Assembly (NCBI GenBank): GCA_002709955.1
Contig: PAQY01000022.1
Span: 124,001 to 188,000, forward strand
Source of the DNA: Rhodospirillaceae bacterium
Lineage (GTDB): Bacteria > Pseudomonadota > Alphaproteobacteria > UBA8366 > Aestuariispiraceae
DNA length: 64,000 nucleotides
Direction: 5' to 3'
The notes beneath the pieces were generated by a model, which ran no database searches, was not told the origin of the DNA, and was given only the letters and a program-made list of their open reading frames with translations. The position numbers and the translations under genes are program-made. Below are positions 10,365-20,696 of the stretch, piece after piece; the stretch's first letter is position 1; the number at the start of each line of letters is the position of its first letter.

Positions 10365-11921
10365 ATGGATCGCGCCGAACCAACCAAATCAGACACCGCC
10401 GCCAATAATGTGCGTCCCCTGCACGGGGATCGCGCCCAGACCGGCGAAGAGGCACAAAAGGCCTTTCGCCAGCCCCCCTACAATGCGGAAGTTGAACAGG
10501 CCCTGCTGGGGGCGATCCTGCGCAACAACCGCGCCTATGAGGCGGCCGCAGACCTGTTGCGCCCGATGCATTTTTATGTGCCGGAACATCAGCGCCTGTA
10601 TGAACATATCAAAAAGCTGATCGACAAAGGACAGGTCGCCAGCCCCGCAACCCTGAGCCATATCGCGCAAGGCGATGAAATCCTGCGAGAGGCCGGCGGC
10701 ACAGCCTATCTGTATGAATTGGCGACCAATGTTGTCACGGTCCTGAACGCATCTGATTACGCCAAAACAATCCACGACCTGCATCTGAAGCGGGAACTGA
10801 TCGGCCTTGGCGAAGACATCGTCAATGATGCCTATGACAATCAGGATATGGATTTCACCGCCGACAAGCAGATCGAAAAGACGGAACAGCGCCTGTACGA
10901 CCTAGCCACGACAGGGGAAGTGGACCGCACCGTCAAATCAATCGATTTCGCTGCAAAGGCCGCCCTGATGATGGCGGAACAGGCATTCAGCCGGGATTCC
11001 CATATCGTGGGGGTCACGACGGGGCTGCGGGATATTGATGACCGGTTAGGCGGTCTGCACAAATCAGATTTGCTGATCCTGGCCGGGCGTCCCGCCATGG
11101 GGAAAACAGCCCTGGCCACCAATATCGCCTATAATGCCGCATCGGCCTATAAAAAGATCGTAACCGACGATGGCCGTGAAATCGAAGAAGGCGGCGTTGT
11201 CCTGTTCTTCAGCCTGGAAATGAGCGCCGAACAGCTGGCCGGGCGTCTGATCTCCACCTGTGCCGGGGTGCCGTCTGACAAGATCCGCCGTGGCGACATT
11301 CAACAGGAAGAGTTTGAACGGGTGGTGGTTGCCAGTCAGGAACTGGGTCGCCTGCCGCTGTATATTGATGATACGCCCGCCTTGTCGATTACCGGCCTGC
11401 GCCAACGCGCCCGCCGCGTGAAGCGCCAATACGGCCTGCATCTGGTCGTGGTCGATTACCTGCAACTTCTGCAAGGCCCCCCGGAAAAGCGTATGGACAA
11501 CCGCGTCCAGGAAGTGTCGGAAATTACGCGGGGCCTGAAAACCCTGGCGAAAGATCTGGAAATCCCGGTTCTGGCCCTGTCACAGCTCTCGCGACAGGTC
11601 GAAAACCGCGAAGACAAACGCCCACAACTGTCTGACTTGCGGGAATCAGGCTCCATCGAGCAGGATGCCGACGTCGTATCCTTCGTCTATCGCCCGGAAT
11701 ATTATCTGGAGAAAGAAACCCCTGAACAGCGCCCGAATGAGGCCCCCGATAAATTCGAAGAACGCCGCCTGCGTCACGAGCAATTGCTGGTGGAAAAGCG
11801 CAATGTCGCGGAATTCATCATCGCCAAACAGCGCCACGGGCCGGTTGGCACGGTGGAACTGTTCTTTAACGGTGAACTGACCCTGTTTGATGACCTGGAC
11901 CGCCAGCATGACGGCTATTGA
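10365..11921 (+). CDS. dnaB: Replicative DNA helicase DnaB
   Basis: PPYNAEVEQALLGAILRNNRAYE, LAGRPAMGKTALATNIAYNAA, VVVDYLQLLQG, LSQLSRQVENREDKRPQLSDLRESGSIEQDADVV; start uncertain (ORF opens 10287). Confidence 0.96.
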   Translation: MDRAEPTKSDTAANNVRPLHGDRAQTGEEAQKAFRQPPYNAEVEQALLGAILRNNRAYEAAADLLRPMHFYVPEHQRLYEHIKKLIDKGQVASPATLSHIAQGDEILREAGGTAYLYELATNVVTVLNASDYAKTIHDLHLKRELIGLGEDIVNDAYDNQDMDFTADKQIEKTEQRLYDLATTGEVDRTVKSIDFAAKAALMMAEQAFSRDSHIVGVTTGLRDIDDRLGGLHKSDLLILAGRPAMGKTALATNIAYNAASAYKKIVTDDGREIEEGGVVLFFSLEMSAEQLAGRLISTCAGVPSDKIRRGDIQQEEFERVVVASQELGRLPLYIDDTPALSITGLRQRARRVKRQYGLHLVVVDYLQLLQGPPEKRMDNRVQEVSEITRGLKTLAKDLEIPVLALSQLSRQVENREDKRPQLSDLRESGSIEQDADVVSFVYRPEYYLEKETPEQRPNEAPDKFEERRLRHEQLLVEKRNVAEFIIAKQRHGPVGTVELFFNGELTLFDDLDRQHDGY

Positions 11922-11927
11922 TCGCCT

Positions 11928-12638
11928 TTATTGAAGGCTGCAGACATTTCCATTCTGGCGATAGGGGCGATTACAGTCCCATCCGTTTCCAGAATAATCC
12001 AGATGGGCATTTTCCGGCAGGATAACGGGAACGCAATCGTCCCGGGTTGCCCTGAACCCGCGATTGCACAGCCATCCGGTACCATCGGACCGTTCCGCCA
12101 GATACCCATTCTTTGGCACGATGATCTCTACGCAAGTCTCACCGGATTCACGATACCCGTACTTGCATTCCCAGCCGCTGCCATAGGCTTTGTCGACCAG
12201 ATAACCATGTTCGGGGATTTTGATCTTCTCGCAGGTGTCGCGCGCCGTGCGATAGCCCCGTTCGCATTCCCAACGCTCTCCTGACGAGTCCAGAAAGCCA
12301 TTGGCGGGCACCCGGATTTTCGCACATTGACCTTTGCTTTCGCGATACCCGTAATTGCATTCCCAGCCCGGCCCATAACTGGACTGAATGGCATAGGCAT
12401 GATCCGGTACCTGAATTTTCAGGCATGCCCCATTATCCAGGCGATACCCGTCATTGCATTCCCACCCGCCGCCATAGCTTTTCTCATGCGCATTCGCGGG
12501 CACGGGGCCAGTTTGGGCCAGCGACATGGACGACATACCACCAACGATTAGACCTGACATAAATATGGTCGTCATCAAAAAGGCAATGCTGCGCCTCAGC
12601 CCGCACAAAAGTGCAGACATCGCAAAAAGTGAAATCAT
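11928..12638 (-). CDS. Putative secreted/surface protein with six Cys/Trp tandem repeats
   Basis: N-terminal hydrophobic signal, then ~32-33 aa repeats of the form [IV]xVPxxxxxxxxSxGxGWECNxGYRxxxxxC; 711 nt ORF; antisense frames show no family. Confidence 0.7.
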   Translation of the reverse strand: MISLFAMSALLCGLRRSIAFLMTTIFMSGLIVGGMSSMSLAQTGPVPANAHEKSYGGGWECNDGYRLDNGACLKIQVPDHAYAIQSSYGPGWECNYGYRESKGQCAKIRVPANGFLDSSGERWECERGYRTARDTCEKIKIPEHGYLVDKAYGSGWECKYGYRESGETCVEIIVPKNGYLAERSDGTGWLCNRGFRATRDDCVPVILPENAHLDYSGNGWDCNRPYRQNGNVCSLQ

Positions 12639-12686
12639 TAAATACCGCCTAAATTTTTGAAAACCCGGTTATCCCGGTAAATCCCA

Positions 12687-12812
12687 TTAGGATTTTGCAG
12701 GAGCAGCCGGCGCTTTTGGCGCTGTCGCCTTGGGGTCTGCGGCAGCCGGTTTTGCGGCATCAGCAGATTTCTTGTTTTCGGATGTCTGTGTAGAAAAGCT
12801 TTTAAAAGACAT
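12687..12812 (-). CDS. Small Ala/Lys/Pro-rich protein (41 aa)
   Basis: Reverse strand gives MSFKSFSTQTSENKKSADAAKPAAADPKATAPKAPAAPAKS*; AAAGGAAAC ribosome-binding-like sequence just upstream of ATG; below the ORF-track size cutoff. Confidence 0.55.
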   Translation of the reverse strand: MSFKSFSTQTSENKKSADAAKPAAADPKATAPKAPAAPAKS

Positions 12813-12829
12813 AATTGTTTCCTTTAAAT

Positions 12830-12851
12830 ATGCGATAATTATTTATCGCAT
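12830..12851. promoter_or_regulatory. Inverted repeat in the leader of the 41-aa ORF
   Basis: atgcgataa-ttat-ttatcgcat, perfect 9 bp arms, ~18 bp upstream of the start codon at 12812. Confidence 0.45.
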
Positions 12852-12954
12852 CGCTAATAAATGGGTGTTTTTTATTTTTTTACAACACAGAATAATTTTA
12901 TAATATAACCTCAATATTGTTTTTATATTTTGATTTTTATTTAAAAAACAGCAT

Positions 12955-13662
12955 CTAACGCATCGCCAAAGAAGCCCCGCTGATTTCCCGGATCAGCTTT
13001 CGTTTCATGGCCTGGGCATAATCCTGATATCCATTGGCCACCTCGACAAAGGAACCGGGTCCCTTGGCAACTTGGGTGCGATAGAATTCTTCCGGGTCCG
13101 GGTCAGAGCCCTTGATGACCAATCCGTTGACTGTGATATCGGTAAAATCAAAGGCGCGATAGGCGGATTCCGGCGGGAAACCCTCATTATTGACGCCGTC
13201 GCCAGCAACATCCACAACCTGCCTGGCACAGCGTTCGGGAACTTTCCGCAGATGAACCGCCGCAAAGCCCAACGCATATCCCAGTGATGTTGGATAGTCG
13301 GCATGCCCGCGCGGCGCAGCAGCGATGGTTTTCGCCACCCGTCCTATCGCGGCCAGACTGTCCAAATAGGTCCAGTCGACATGCACGATCTGGTTGGTGC
13401 GACCGCTCCATTCAAAGGCGGAGATCCACATACCGCCGCCCGACAGGATTGCGGCGACAACGTCTGGATCTGTCAAGGCAGAGGCCAAGCCGCGCGATTG
13501 AAAATCATGTTCCCCCGCATCGACGCTGGAAGAAACATCCTGCGCCAGCACCAACGCCAGGCTGCAGGCTTGGACGGGCAAACCAACAAAAAGCCAGCCG
13601 ATCAGGCCCACGGTCCCGGCAAAAATGCGTCTTTGGAAAACGGTTTTTGTCATCCATTGCAT
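12955..13662 (-). CDS. DUF1194 domain protein (VWA-like, secreted)
   Basis: Signal peptide then CSLALVLAQDVSSSVDAGEHDFQSRGLASALTDPDVVAAIL...RQVVDVAGDGVNNEG. Confidence 0.85.
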   Translation of the reverse strand: MQWMTKTVFQRRIFAGTVGLIGWLFVGLPVQACSLALVLAQDVSSSVDAGEHDFQSRGLASALTDPDVVAAILSGGGMWISAFEWSGRTNQIVHVDWTYLDSLAAIGRVAKTIAAAPRGHADYPTSLGYALGFAAVHLRKVPERCARQVVDVAGDGVNNEGFPPESAYRAFDFTDITVNGLVIKGSDPDPEEFYRTQVAKGPGSFVEVANGYQDYAQAMKRKLIREISGASLAMR

Positions 13663-13791
13663 TCTAATATCTCTTTTGCGGCCATCCCAAGTCTAAAAAA
13701 TATTGCGATGCAGCATTCGATCCCTCTATACACCACCCTTAGCATGCTCGCGGCGTCGCGTCATAACCCCTCCCCTAGAGTCAGGAACAAC

Positions 13792-15276
13792 ATGATCTCG
13801 CTCAGCGCCTATCGTGACCAATGGTTTGGCAATATCCGTGGCGACCTGCTGGCGGGTCTTGTCGTATCGCTGGCCCTGATTCCTGAAGCCATTGCGTTTT
13901 CGATCATTGCCGGGGTCGATCCCAAGGTTGGGCTTTATGCCTCCTTCGCGATTGCCGTTGTCATCGCCATTACAGGCGGCAGGCCGGGCATGATCTCTGC
14001 CGCGACAGCCGCCACAGCGGTGCTGATGGTGACCCTGGTGCGCGATCATGGGCTGCAATATCTGCTCGCCGCCTCTGTCTTGGCGGGCCTGATGCAGATC
14101 GCCGCCGGTTTCCTGAAGCTGGGGGCCTTGATGCGATTTGTGTCACGCTCTGTCATGACAGGGTTCGTGAACGCATTGGCAATCCTGATCCTGATGGCGC
14201 AATTGCCGGAACTGATCAATGTACCCTGGTTGACTTATGTTTTGGTCGCCTCTGGTCTGGGGATCATCTATCTGTTCCCCTATGTCACCAAGGCCGTCCC
14301 ATCGCCGCTGATCTGCATTCTGGTCCTTACCGGTATTTCCATATATTTTGGTCTGGATGTCCGCACGGTTGGCGATATGGGGGAATTGCCCTCGACCCTG
14401 CCGATGTTTCTGATCCCGGATATCCCCCTGACAGTGGAGACCTTCCTGATCATTCTGCCTTACTCTGCGGCAGTTGCGGCGGTGGGTCTGTTGGAATCGC
14501 TGATGACGACCAATATCGTCGATGACCTGACCGACACAACGGGCGACAAGAACCAGGAATGTATCGGCCAGGGCCTATCGAACACAGCCTCCGCCTTTAT
14601 CGGCGGGATGGCGGGATGTGCCATGATCGGGCAATCCATCATCAATGTGAAATCCGGGGGCCGGGGCCGCCTGTCCTGTTTTGCCGCCGGGGTGTTTCTA
14701 TTGTTCATGATCGTCGTTCTGGGTGATTGGGTGCGCCAGATACCCATGCCCGCCCTGGTCGCGATCATGATCATGGTGTCCATCGGGACCTTCAGCTGGT
14801 CGTCTATCAAGAATTTGCGCAGCCACCCGCGCAGTTCCTCCATCGTCATGCTGGCCACCGTTGTCTGCGTGGTTGCCACCCATAATCTGGCGATTGGTGT
14901 CTTTGTCGGTGTATTGCTGTCCGGCCTGTTTTTCGCCTGGAAGATTGCCCAGATTTTCCGCGTCACATCCCATCGCAGCACCGATGGAAAAAGCCGGACC
15001 TATATTGTCGAAGGCCAGGTCTTCTTCGCCTCTGCCGAGTCCTTTACCAATGCTTTCGATTTCAAGGAAGCGCTGGAACATGTCACCATTGATGTCAGCC
15101 GCGCGCATATCTGGGATATCTCCAGCGTCGCCGCCCTGGATATGGTCGTACTGAAATTCCGCCGGGATGGCGCGACCGTGGACATTATTGGCATGAACGA
15201 GGCCAGCGAGACCATCGTCGATCAGTTGGGCGTGCATGACAAACCAGGTGCCCTTGACCGATTGTTCGGACACTAG
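13792..15276 (+). CDS. SulP family inorganic anion transporter with C-terminal STAS domain
   Basis: [35 protein letters not shown]...[18 protein letters not shown]-terminal STAS; Met at 13792 chosen over the 13303 extension. Confidence 0.93.
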   Translation: MISLSAYRDQWFGNIRGDLLAGLVVSLALIPEAIAFSIIAGVDPKVGLYASFAIAVVIAITGGRPGMISAATAATAVLMVTLVRDHGLQYLLAASVLAGLMQIAAGFLKLGALMRFVSRSVMTGFVNALAILILMAQLPELINVPWLTYVLVASGLGIIYLFPYVTKAVPSPLICILVLTGISIYFGLDVRTVGDMGELPSTLPMFLIPDIPLTVETFLIILPYSAAVAAVGLLESLMTTNIVDDLTDTTGDKNQECIGQGLSNTASAFIGGMAGCAMIGQSIINVKSGGRGRLSCFAAGVFLLFMIVVLGDWVRQIPMPALVAIMIMVSIGTFSWSSIKNLRSHPRSSSIVMLATVVCVVATHNLAIGVFVGVLLSGLFFAWKIAQIFRVTSHRSTDGKSRTYIVEGQVFFASAESFTNAFDFKEALEHVTIDVSRAHIWDISSVAALDMVVLKFRRDGATVDIIGMNEASETIVDQLGVHDKPGALDRLFGH

Positions 15277-15374
15277 TGTGGTGCATTTGCTTTAAAATAT
15301 GAAATGCTGGAGCATCTTGTATGCACTCATGCGACCGCATGAGGCTCCAGAACACTGACGGTGGGAGGACGAGT

Positions 15375-16223
15375 ATGACGAACATCATCGCCCTGGTGGA
15401 TGGATCAACCTATTCAGAAAGCGTCTGCGATCACGCTGCCTGGCTGGCCGAGCGTCTGGAGGCCTCAATTGAAATCACCCATGTTCTAGGCCGCCGCCAT
15501 ACGGAAAGCACACCGCAAAACCTCAGTGGCAATATCACACTGGGCGCGCGCAGTTCTTTGCTGGCCGAACTGACCGCGCTGGACGAACAACGCAACAAGC
15601 TGTCGCAAAAACGGGGGCGCGCCATCCTGGACGATGCCAAGGCCCGGATCGATGCCAAAGGCAGTGCGACGATCACCACCACCCTGCGCATCGAAGATAT
15701 CGTTGATACCGTGACAAATTCCAAGGCGGATATCGTCCTGTTGGGCAAGCGCGGCGAAGCCGCCGATTTCGCCAAGCTGCATCTGGGCTCGAACCTGGAG
15801 CGGATCGCGCGGGCCAGCCACCAGCCCCTTTTTGTTGCATCCCGCGCCTTCCGCCCGATCAAACGCTTCCTGATCGCCTATGATGGCGGGACCAGCAGCC
15901 TGAAAGCCGTCGATTATGTCGCCCGCAGCCCCCTGTTTCGCGGCCTGGACTGTACCCTGCTGACCGTCGGCGCATTGTCGCCAGAAGTACAGAAGCAACA
16001 GGATAATGCCCTGGCTATCCTGGCGGCTGGGGGCATCAAGGCCCAGGCAGATATCGTCCCCGGCCAGGCCGACTCGGTGATTTCAAATATTGTCGACAGC
16101 GAGTCCATCGATCTGCTGGTCATGGGCGCCTATGGCCATTCCCGCATTCGCACCCTGATCATCGGATCCACCACCAGCACCATGCTGCGTCTGTGCAAAA
16201 TCCCGGTGATGATGTTCCGATAG
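15375..16223 (+). CDS. Universal stress protein with tandem UspA domains
   Basis: IIALVDGSTYSESVCDHAAWLAERL...; C-terminal DLLVMGAYGHSRIRTLIIGSTTSTMLRLCKIPVMMFR. Confidence 0.9.
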   Translation: MTNIIALVDGSTYSESVCDHAAWLAERLEASIEITHVLGRRHTESTPQNLSGNITLGARSSLLAELTALDEQRNKLSQKRGRAILDDAKARIDAKGSATITTTLRIEDIVDTVTNSKADIVLLGKRGEAADFAKLHLGSNLERIARASHQPLFVASRAFRPIKRFLIAYDGGTSSLKAVDYVARSPLFRGLDCTLLTVGALSPEVQKQQDNALAILAAGGIKAQADIVPGQADSVISNIVDSESIDLLVMGAYGHSRIRTLIIGSTTSTMLRLCKIPVMMFR

Positions 16224-16298
16224 GAATTGCCCGCCTGCGCGCGCCTGACGCGCGTTTCTTAAGATGCCCCCAGCCCCCCCTAACACACACTCTTTCTC

Positions 16299-16325
16299 GT
16301 CATCCCGGACTTGATCCGGGATCCA
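16299..16325. repeat. Short palindromic intergenic repeat
   Basis: gtcatcccggacttgatccgggatcca, hairpin tcccgga-cttga-tccggga; this type of intergenic palindrome is common in alphaproteobacteria. Confidence 0.6.
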
Positions 16326-16394
16326 GGGCAGCAGGCACCGGGTGCAAGGTTGGCTCTGGGTTCCGCCAAGTCACGCGAAAAATTTAACTCTATT

Positions 16395-16496
16395 CTCCTC
16401 CTGAGGAGGCGCGATAGCGCCGTCTCGAAGGAGCGGCGGCAAGCGCGGTGCCTACAGTGAGGTCACCCTTCGAGACGCGTCGCTCCTCAGGGTGAG
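16395..16496. repeat. Dispersed inverted-repeat element, copy A
   Basis: ctcctcctgaggaggcgc...gccgtctcgaaggag...cttcgagacgcgtcgctcctcagggtgag; related copy at 51423-51526. Confidence 0.7.
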
Positions 16497-16603
16497 GGTG
16501 CACTGACCTTCCCCATCGTCGTTATCCAGAAACGACCCCACAGCCACGGCACCCCTGACACCACCCTTGCGTTCCGCCCCCCTTTTCCTATATCTCAGGC
16601 CTT

Positions 16604-17794
16604 ATGAGCAGCGCAGAAACCCTTCTCGCCGGATTTGACCCGGCCACACTCGACATGCCCGCCGGTGCGCGCGTGGTCGTTGCCATGTCCGGGGGCGTCG
16701 ATTCCTCCGTCACCGCCGCCCTGTTGAAAGAATTGGGCTATGACGTGGTGGGGATCACGCTGCAACTGTATGATCATGGCGCGGCGATCCAGAAAAAAGG
16801 GGCCTGTTGCGCTGGGCAAGACATCCATGACGCCCGCAATGTCGCCGACCGGATCGGCATTCCCCATTATGTGCTGGATTACGAAAGCGCCTTCCGCGAT
16901 GCGGTGATTGAGGATTTTGCCGATTCCTATGCACGGGGCGAGACACCGATCCCCTGTGTGCGCTGTAACCAGACCGTGAAGTTCCGCGACCTGTTGAGCA
17001 CCGCACGGGAACTCAACGCCGTCGCCCTCGCTACCGGCCATTACATCCGGCGCCAACGCCCCACAGACGGCCCCTCGGAGCTGCATGCCGCCGTAGACCC
17101 CGGCAAGGACCAGAGCTATTTCCTGTTCGCCACAACGCAGGAGCAGTTGGATTATCTGCGCTTCCCACTGGGCGGATTGACCAAGGCGGAGACCCGCCTG
17201 CTGGCCGATTATTTCGACCTGCCCGTCGCCGACAAGCCAGACAGCCAGGACATCTGCTTCGTCCCCGACGGCTCCTATGCCCGCATCGTCGAAAAACTGC
17301 GCCCGGAAGCCGCCCGCCCCGGCAATATCGTGCATCTGGACGGCACCGTGCTGGGCCAGCATGACGGCGTGTTGCGCTATACCATTGGTCAGCGCAAGGG
17401 GATCGGCATTGGCGGGCGCGCCGACGACACGGACCGGCTGTATGTCATCCGCCTGGACCCCGAAAACGCACAAGTCATCGTCGGCCCGCGTGAAGCCCTG
17501 GCGGTCAGCAGCCTGACATTGGGCACGGTTAACTGGCTGCACCCGTCGCGCCTATCCGATGGGCCGCAATCGGTGCTGGTCAAGATCCGCAACACCATGG
17601 CCCCGGTGCAAGCCACCGTCGCCACAACACCGCTGGGCGATGTCACAGTCGCCTTCGACCAGCCGCAATTTGGCGTGTCCCCCGGCCAGGCCTGTGTTTT
17701 CTATGCCCCAAATGACCAGGCACAAAGCCGCGTTTTGGGCGGCGGATGGATTTTACGGCAAGGAATGTCGACCCAAGGCAATGTCGCCGCTTGA
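16604..17794 (+). CDS. mnmA: tRNA-specific 2-thiouridylase MnmA
   Basis: [72 protein letters not shown]. Confidence 0.97.
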   Translation: MSSAETLLAGFDPATLDMPAGARVVVAMSGGVDSSVTAALLKELGYDVVGITLQLYDHGAAIQKKGACCAGQDIHDARNVADRIGIPHYVLDYESAFRDAVIEDFADSYARGETPIPCVRCNQTVKFRDLLSTARELNAVALATGHYIRRQRPTDGPSELHAAVDPGKDQSYFLFATTQEQLDYLRFPLGGLTKAETRLLADYFDLPVADKPDSQDICFVPDGSYARIVEKLRPEAARPGNIVHLDGTVLGQHDGVLRYTIGQRKGIGIGGRADDTDRLYVIRLDPENAQVIVGPREALAVSSLTLGTVNWLHPSRLSDGPQSVLVKIRNTMAPVQATVATTPLGDVTVAFDQPQFGVSPGQACVFYAPNDQAQSRVLGGGWILRQGMSTQGNVAA

Positions 17795-17884
17795 CAGGTC
17801 GGGTCAGTCTTTATATTGAAGCGCACCTCCGCAGTGCAAAGGCCCCCGCGCCCCAGCCTGCAGAGAAGATGCCCAGCGCATCGT

Positions 17885-17961
17885 GGCGGATTAGCTCAGC
17901 TGGTTAGAGCGGCGGAATCATAATCCGTGTGTCCGGGGTTCGAATCCCTGATCCGCCACCA
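17885..17961 (+). tRNA. tRNA-Met (anticodon CAT), CCA encoded
   Basis: GGCGGAT acceptor pairs ATCCGCC; D arm GCTC..GAGC; anticodon stem gcgga/tccgt with loop atCATaa; T arm ggttcgaatcc; ends ACCA. Confidence 0.96.
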
Positions 17962-18126
17962 TTTTTCTCCAAGCACTCCCAATAAAGCCAAATCCCAAAA
18001 CTTTCCCTGTGCGGACGGCCCATTGCGCGTTAGCCTGTTGTGGCTACTATTTCGCATGGACCGTCGTAACCCTACCCCCGTTGACCCAATCCGTTTCCCC
18101 CTGGGCGGACCCTTGGAGCGTTTATC

Positions 18127-20466
18127 ATGACTGAGCAACAGCGTGTGCCTGCCTTTTGTACGCAATGTCGGTCGCGCTGTGGGTGCGAGGTGTTGGTTGA
18201 GGATGGGGCGATTGTGGGGGTTGAGCCGATGCCCTCTCATCCCAGTGGCAAGACACTGTGCCCCAAGGGGAAGGCGGTGACGGAACTAGTCTATCACAAG
18301 GACCGCCTGACCCAGCCGTTGCGGCGCACATCGCCCAAAGGGGCCAAGGTACCGACCTGGGAGCCGATTTCCTGGGATGCGGCGATGAGCGAAATTGCGG
18401 GCCAAATGGGGCGCATTCGCGACGCGCATGGGGCAGAGCAGGTTGCCTTTTCCGTTACCACGCCCAGCGGTACCCATATGTCGGATTGTATTTCCTGGGT
18501 GGAGCGTTTCATCCGTGCCTATGGCAGCCCCAATACGATTTATGGGACAGAGATTTGTAACTGGCACAAGGATTTCGCGGCCCGGCTGACCTATGGCAGC
18601 GATATCGGCACGCCGGATTTCGCCCATACGGATTGCGTGTTGCTGTGGGGTCATAACCCGGCGGCGACCTGGCTGGCGCGGTCGATTGAGGTGCAAAAGG
18701 CGATGCGGCGCGGCGTTAAGATGATCGTCGTCGATCCCCGCCCGACCCTGTATGCCAAGCGGGCGGAGTGCTGGCTTAAGGTGCGGCCCGGAACCGATCA
18801 GGCGCTGGCCTTGGGGCTGGCGAATCTAATGCTGAAGTCAGGCCGGTTTGATGTCGCCTTTGTGCGGGAATGGACCAATGCGGCCTTTCTGGTGCGCGAT
18901 GATACCGGTGCATACCTGCGCCAAAGCGATGTGGACCCACAGGGGGACCCGGCTGTCATAATGGCCGCTGGATCAGGGGATGACTCGCTGTTGGCCTTTG
19001 ACACGGCGGGGCCTGGACAGTGGCGGGCAGACCCCGCAAAGGCCACCCTGATGGCCAGGAATCAGGTGTCCACGGTTGCGGGAGACATCCCCTGCCGGAC
19101 CGCCTTGCAGATCTTCGCAGAGGCGGCGGCGGAGTACCCCCCCGCCCGCGTGGCGGAGATAACCGGCGTTCCGGAAGAACAGCTACAGAAGGCTGCAGGC
19201 ATTCTGACCGACAGCGCATCGGTCGCCTATTACGCCTGGAACGGTGTGGGGCAGAGTGCGACGGCAAGCCAGACCGACCGCGCGATTTCCATTCTGTATG
19301 GCTTGACCGGCAGCTATGGCCGCGCGGGCGGCAATGTGCCGGGCGGTGCCGGGCGGTTCAATGATATTTCAGGTCAGGACCTGCTGACCGATGCGCAACG
19401 ATCCAAGGCACTGGGCCTGGAAGCGCGCCCCATTGGCCCCGGCAGGCAGGGCTGGGTGACGGCCAGCGATGTCTATGACGCGATCCTGACCCACAAACCC
19501 TATCCGGTGCGGGCACTGATTTCCTTTGGCGGCAATCTGTTGGCGGCGCAGCCCGATCCACAGAAGGCCAAGGAAGCTTTCAATCAGCTTGAGTTTCACG
19601 TCCACACAGATTTCTTCCTGAATGCCACCGCCGACTATGCGGATATCGTTCTTCCGGTCGCAACCTCGTGGGAGCGCGAAGGCCTGAGGCCCGGATTTGA
19701 TGTCAGCCTGGACGGATTGCGCAAGGTGCAACTGAGGCCCGCCATCATTCCCCCGATTGGTGAGGCCCGCAGCGATACGGATATCGTGCTGGACCTGGCC
19801 CGGCGTTTGGGATTGGCCGATGTCATGTTCGACTGTGACGCCGATCAGGGACATGCCCATATTCTGGCCCCGTCAGGCATTGATCTGGAGGATCTGAAGG
19901 CCAATCCCGAAGGGGTCACGCTGCCCGTCAGTGTGAAACTGTCTGCCTATCTGGAAGCGGGTTTCGCCACCCCCACGAAACGGCTGGAAATCTATTCCGA
20001 ACAGTTGTTGCAGCACGGATATGACCCGGTGCCGTCCTTGGCAGCAGAGACCCTGCCCGCCCCAACCGATGCTGCCTATCCATTGCGCCTCGGCTCTGCC
20101 AAGACCATCACTTATTGCCATTCCCAGGGACGCAATATTGCCTCGCTGCGGCGGCTGACCCCGGACCCGGTTCTGGAATTGTCGCTGGAAACGGCAGACG
20201 CCTATGGGATCGCGCTGCATGACTGGGTGGAGATTTCCACCAAGACTGGCCGCTTCATCGCCCGGGCCAAGCCAACCAAGGAACTGGCCCCGGACGCTGT
20301 CTTTGCACAGCATGGCTGGGCGGTCAGCACCCACGACGATTCCCCCAATCCGGACGGCGACAGGCTGGCAACCAATTTCAATCAGGCGATCTCAACCGAA
20401 CACCGGGACCCAATCAGCGGCTCCATCGCGCTTCGCTGCTCCTGGTGCGAAATCCGCAAGGCCTGA
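18127..20466 (+). CDS. Molybdopterin-dependent oxidoreductase (DMSO reductase superfamily)
   Basis: N-terminal FCTQCRSRCGCEVLVEDG...KTLCPKGKA Fe-S motif; PNTIYGTEICNWHKDF; WGHNPAATW; VVDPRPT; C-terminal molydop-binding region. Confidence 0.93.
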   Translation: MTEQQRVPAFCTQCRSRCGCEVLVEDGAIVGVEPMPSHPSGKTLCPKGKAVTELVYHKDRLTQPLRRTSPKGAKVPTWEPISWDAAMSEIAGQMGRIRDAHGAEQVAFSVTTPSGTHMSDCISWVERFIRAYGSPNTIYGTEICNWHKDFAARLTYGSDIGTPDFAHTDCVLLWGHNPAATWLARSIEVQKAMRRGVKMIVVDPRPTLYAKRAECWLKVRPGTDQALALGLANLMLKSGRFDVAFVREWTNAAFLVRDDTGAYLRQSDVDPQGDPAVIMAAGSGDDSLLAFDTAGPGQWRADPAKATLMARNQVSTVAGDIPCRTALQIFAEAAAEYPPARVAEITGVPEEQLQKAAGILTDSASVAYYAWNGVGQSATASQTDRAISILYGLTGSYGRAGGNVPGGAGRFNDISGQDLLTDAQRSKALGLEARPIGPGRQGWVTASDVYDAILTHKPYPVRALISFGGNLLAAQPDPQKAKEAFNQLEFHVHTDFFLNATADYADIVLPVATSWEREGLRPGFDVSLDGLRKVQLRPAIIPPIGEARSDTDIVLDLARRLGLADVMFDCDADQGHAHILAPSGIDLEDLKANPEGVTLPVSVKLSAYLEAGFATPTKRLEIYSEQLLQHGYDPVPSLAAETLPAPTDAAYPLRLGSAKTITYCHSQGRNIASLRRLTPDPVLELSLETADAYGIALHDWVEISTKTGRFIARAKPTKELAPDAVFAQHGWAVSTHDDSPNPDGDRLATNFNQAISTEHRDPISGSIALRCSWCEIRKA

Positions 20467-20509
20467 GGGTTGCATGGCACTGGAATACTCAACCGCACGA
20501 GAAAGTGAG

Positions 20510-20581
20510 TTGGTTGCTCAGGTCGTTAGGACTGAGCATCATAATCTATTTGTCCTGAGTACAAACCCCTGATCTGCCGCA
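20510..20581 (+). pseudogene. Decayed tRNA-Met(CAT) copy
   Basis: gctcaggtcgttaggactgagcatcataatctatttgtcctgagtacaaacccctgatctgccgcaa aligns with the intact tRNA at 17885; from atcataatc onward 41/54 positions match, including 3' flank (hand alignment). Confidence 0.65.
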
Positions 20582-20696
20582 ACTTTCCTCCTAACATAGA
20601 CTCAATTTTCTTAATCCTTAGTTTTGTTGGTTTTACACCAATTTAAAACCATCCTCATAAAAAGTATCAATCGAGAACCCGAAACACTGTTCGGTT

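Noticed and set aside
11928-12638. DNA tandem repeat as a CRISPR-like or satellite array
   Set aside because: Periodicity is at codon level with diverged nucleotides and conserved Trp/Cys/Gly positions, indicating a protein repeat
13303-13791. N-terminal extension of the SulP ORF
   Set aside because: Overlaps the DUF1194 gene on the opposite strand and lacks SulP features; Met at 13792 begins the conserved region
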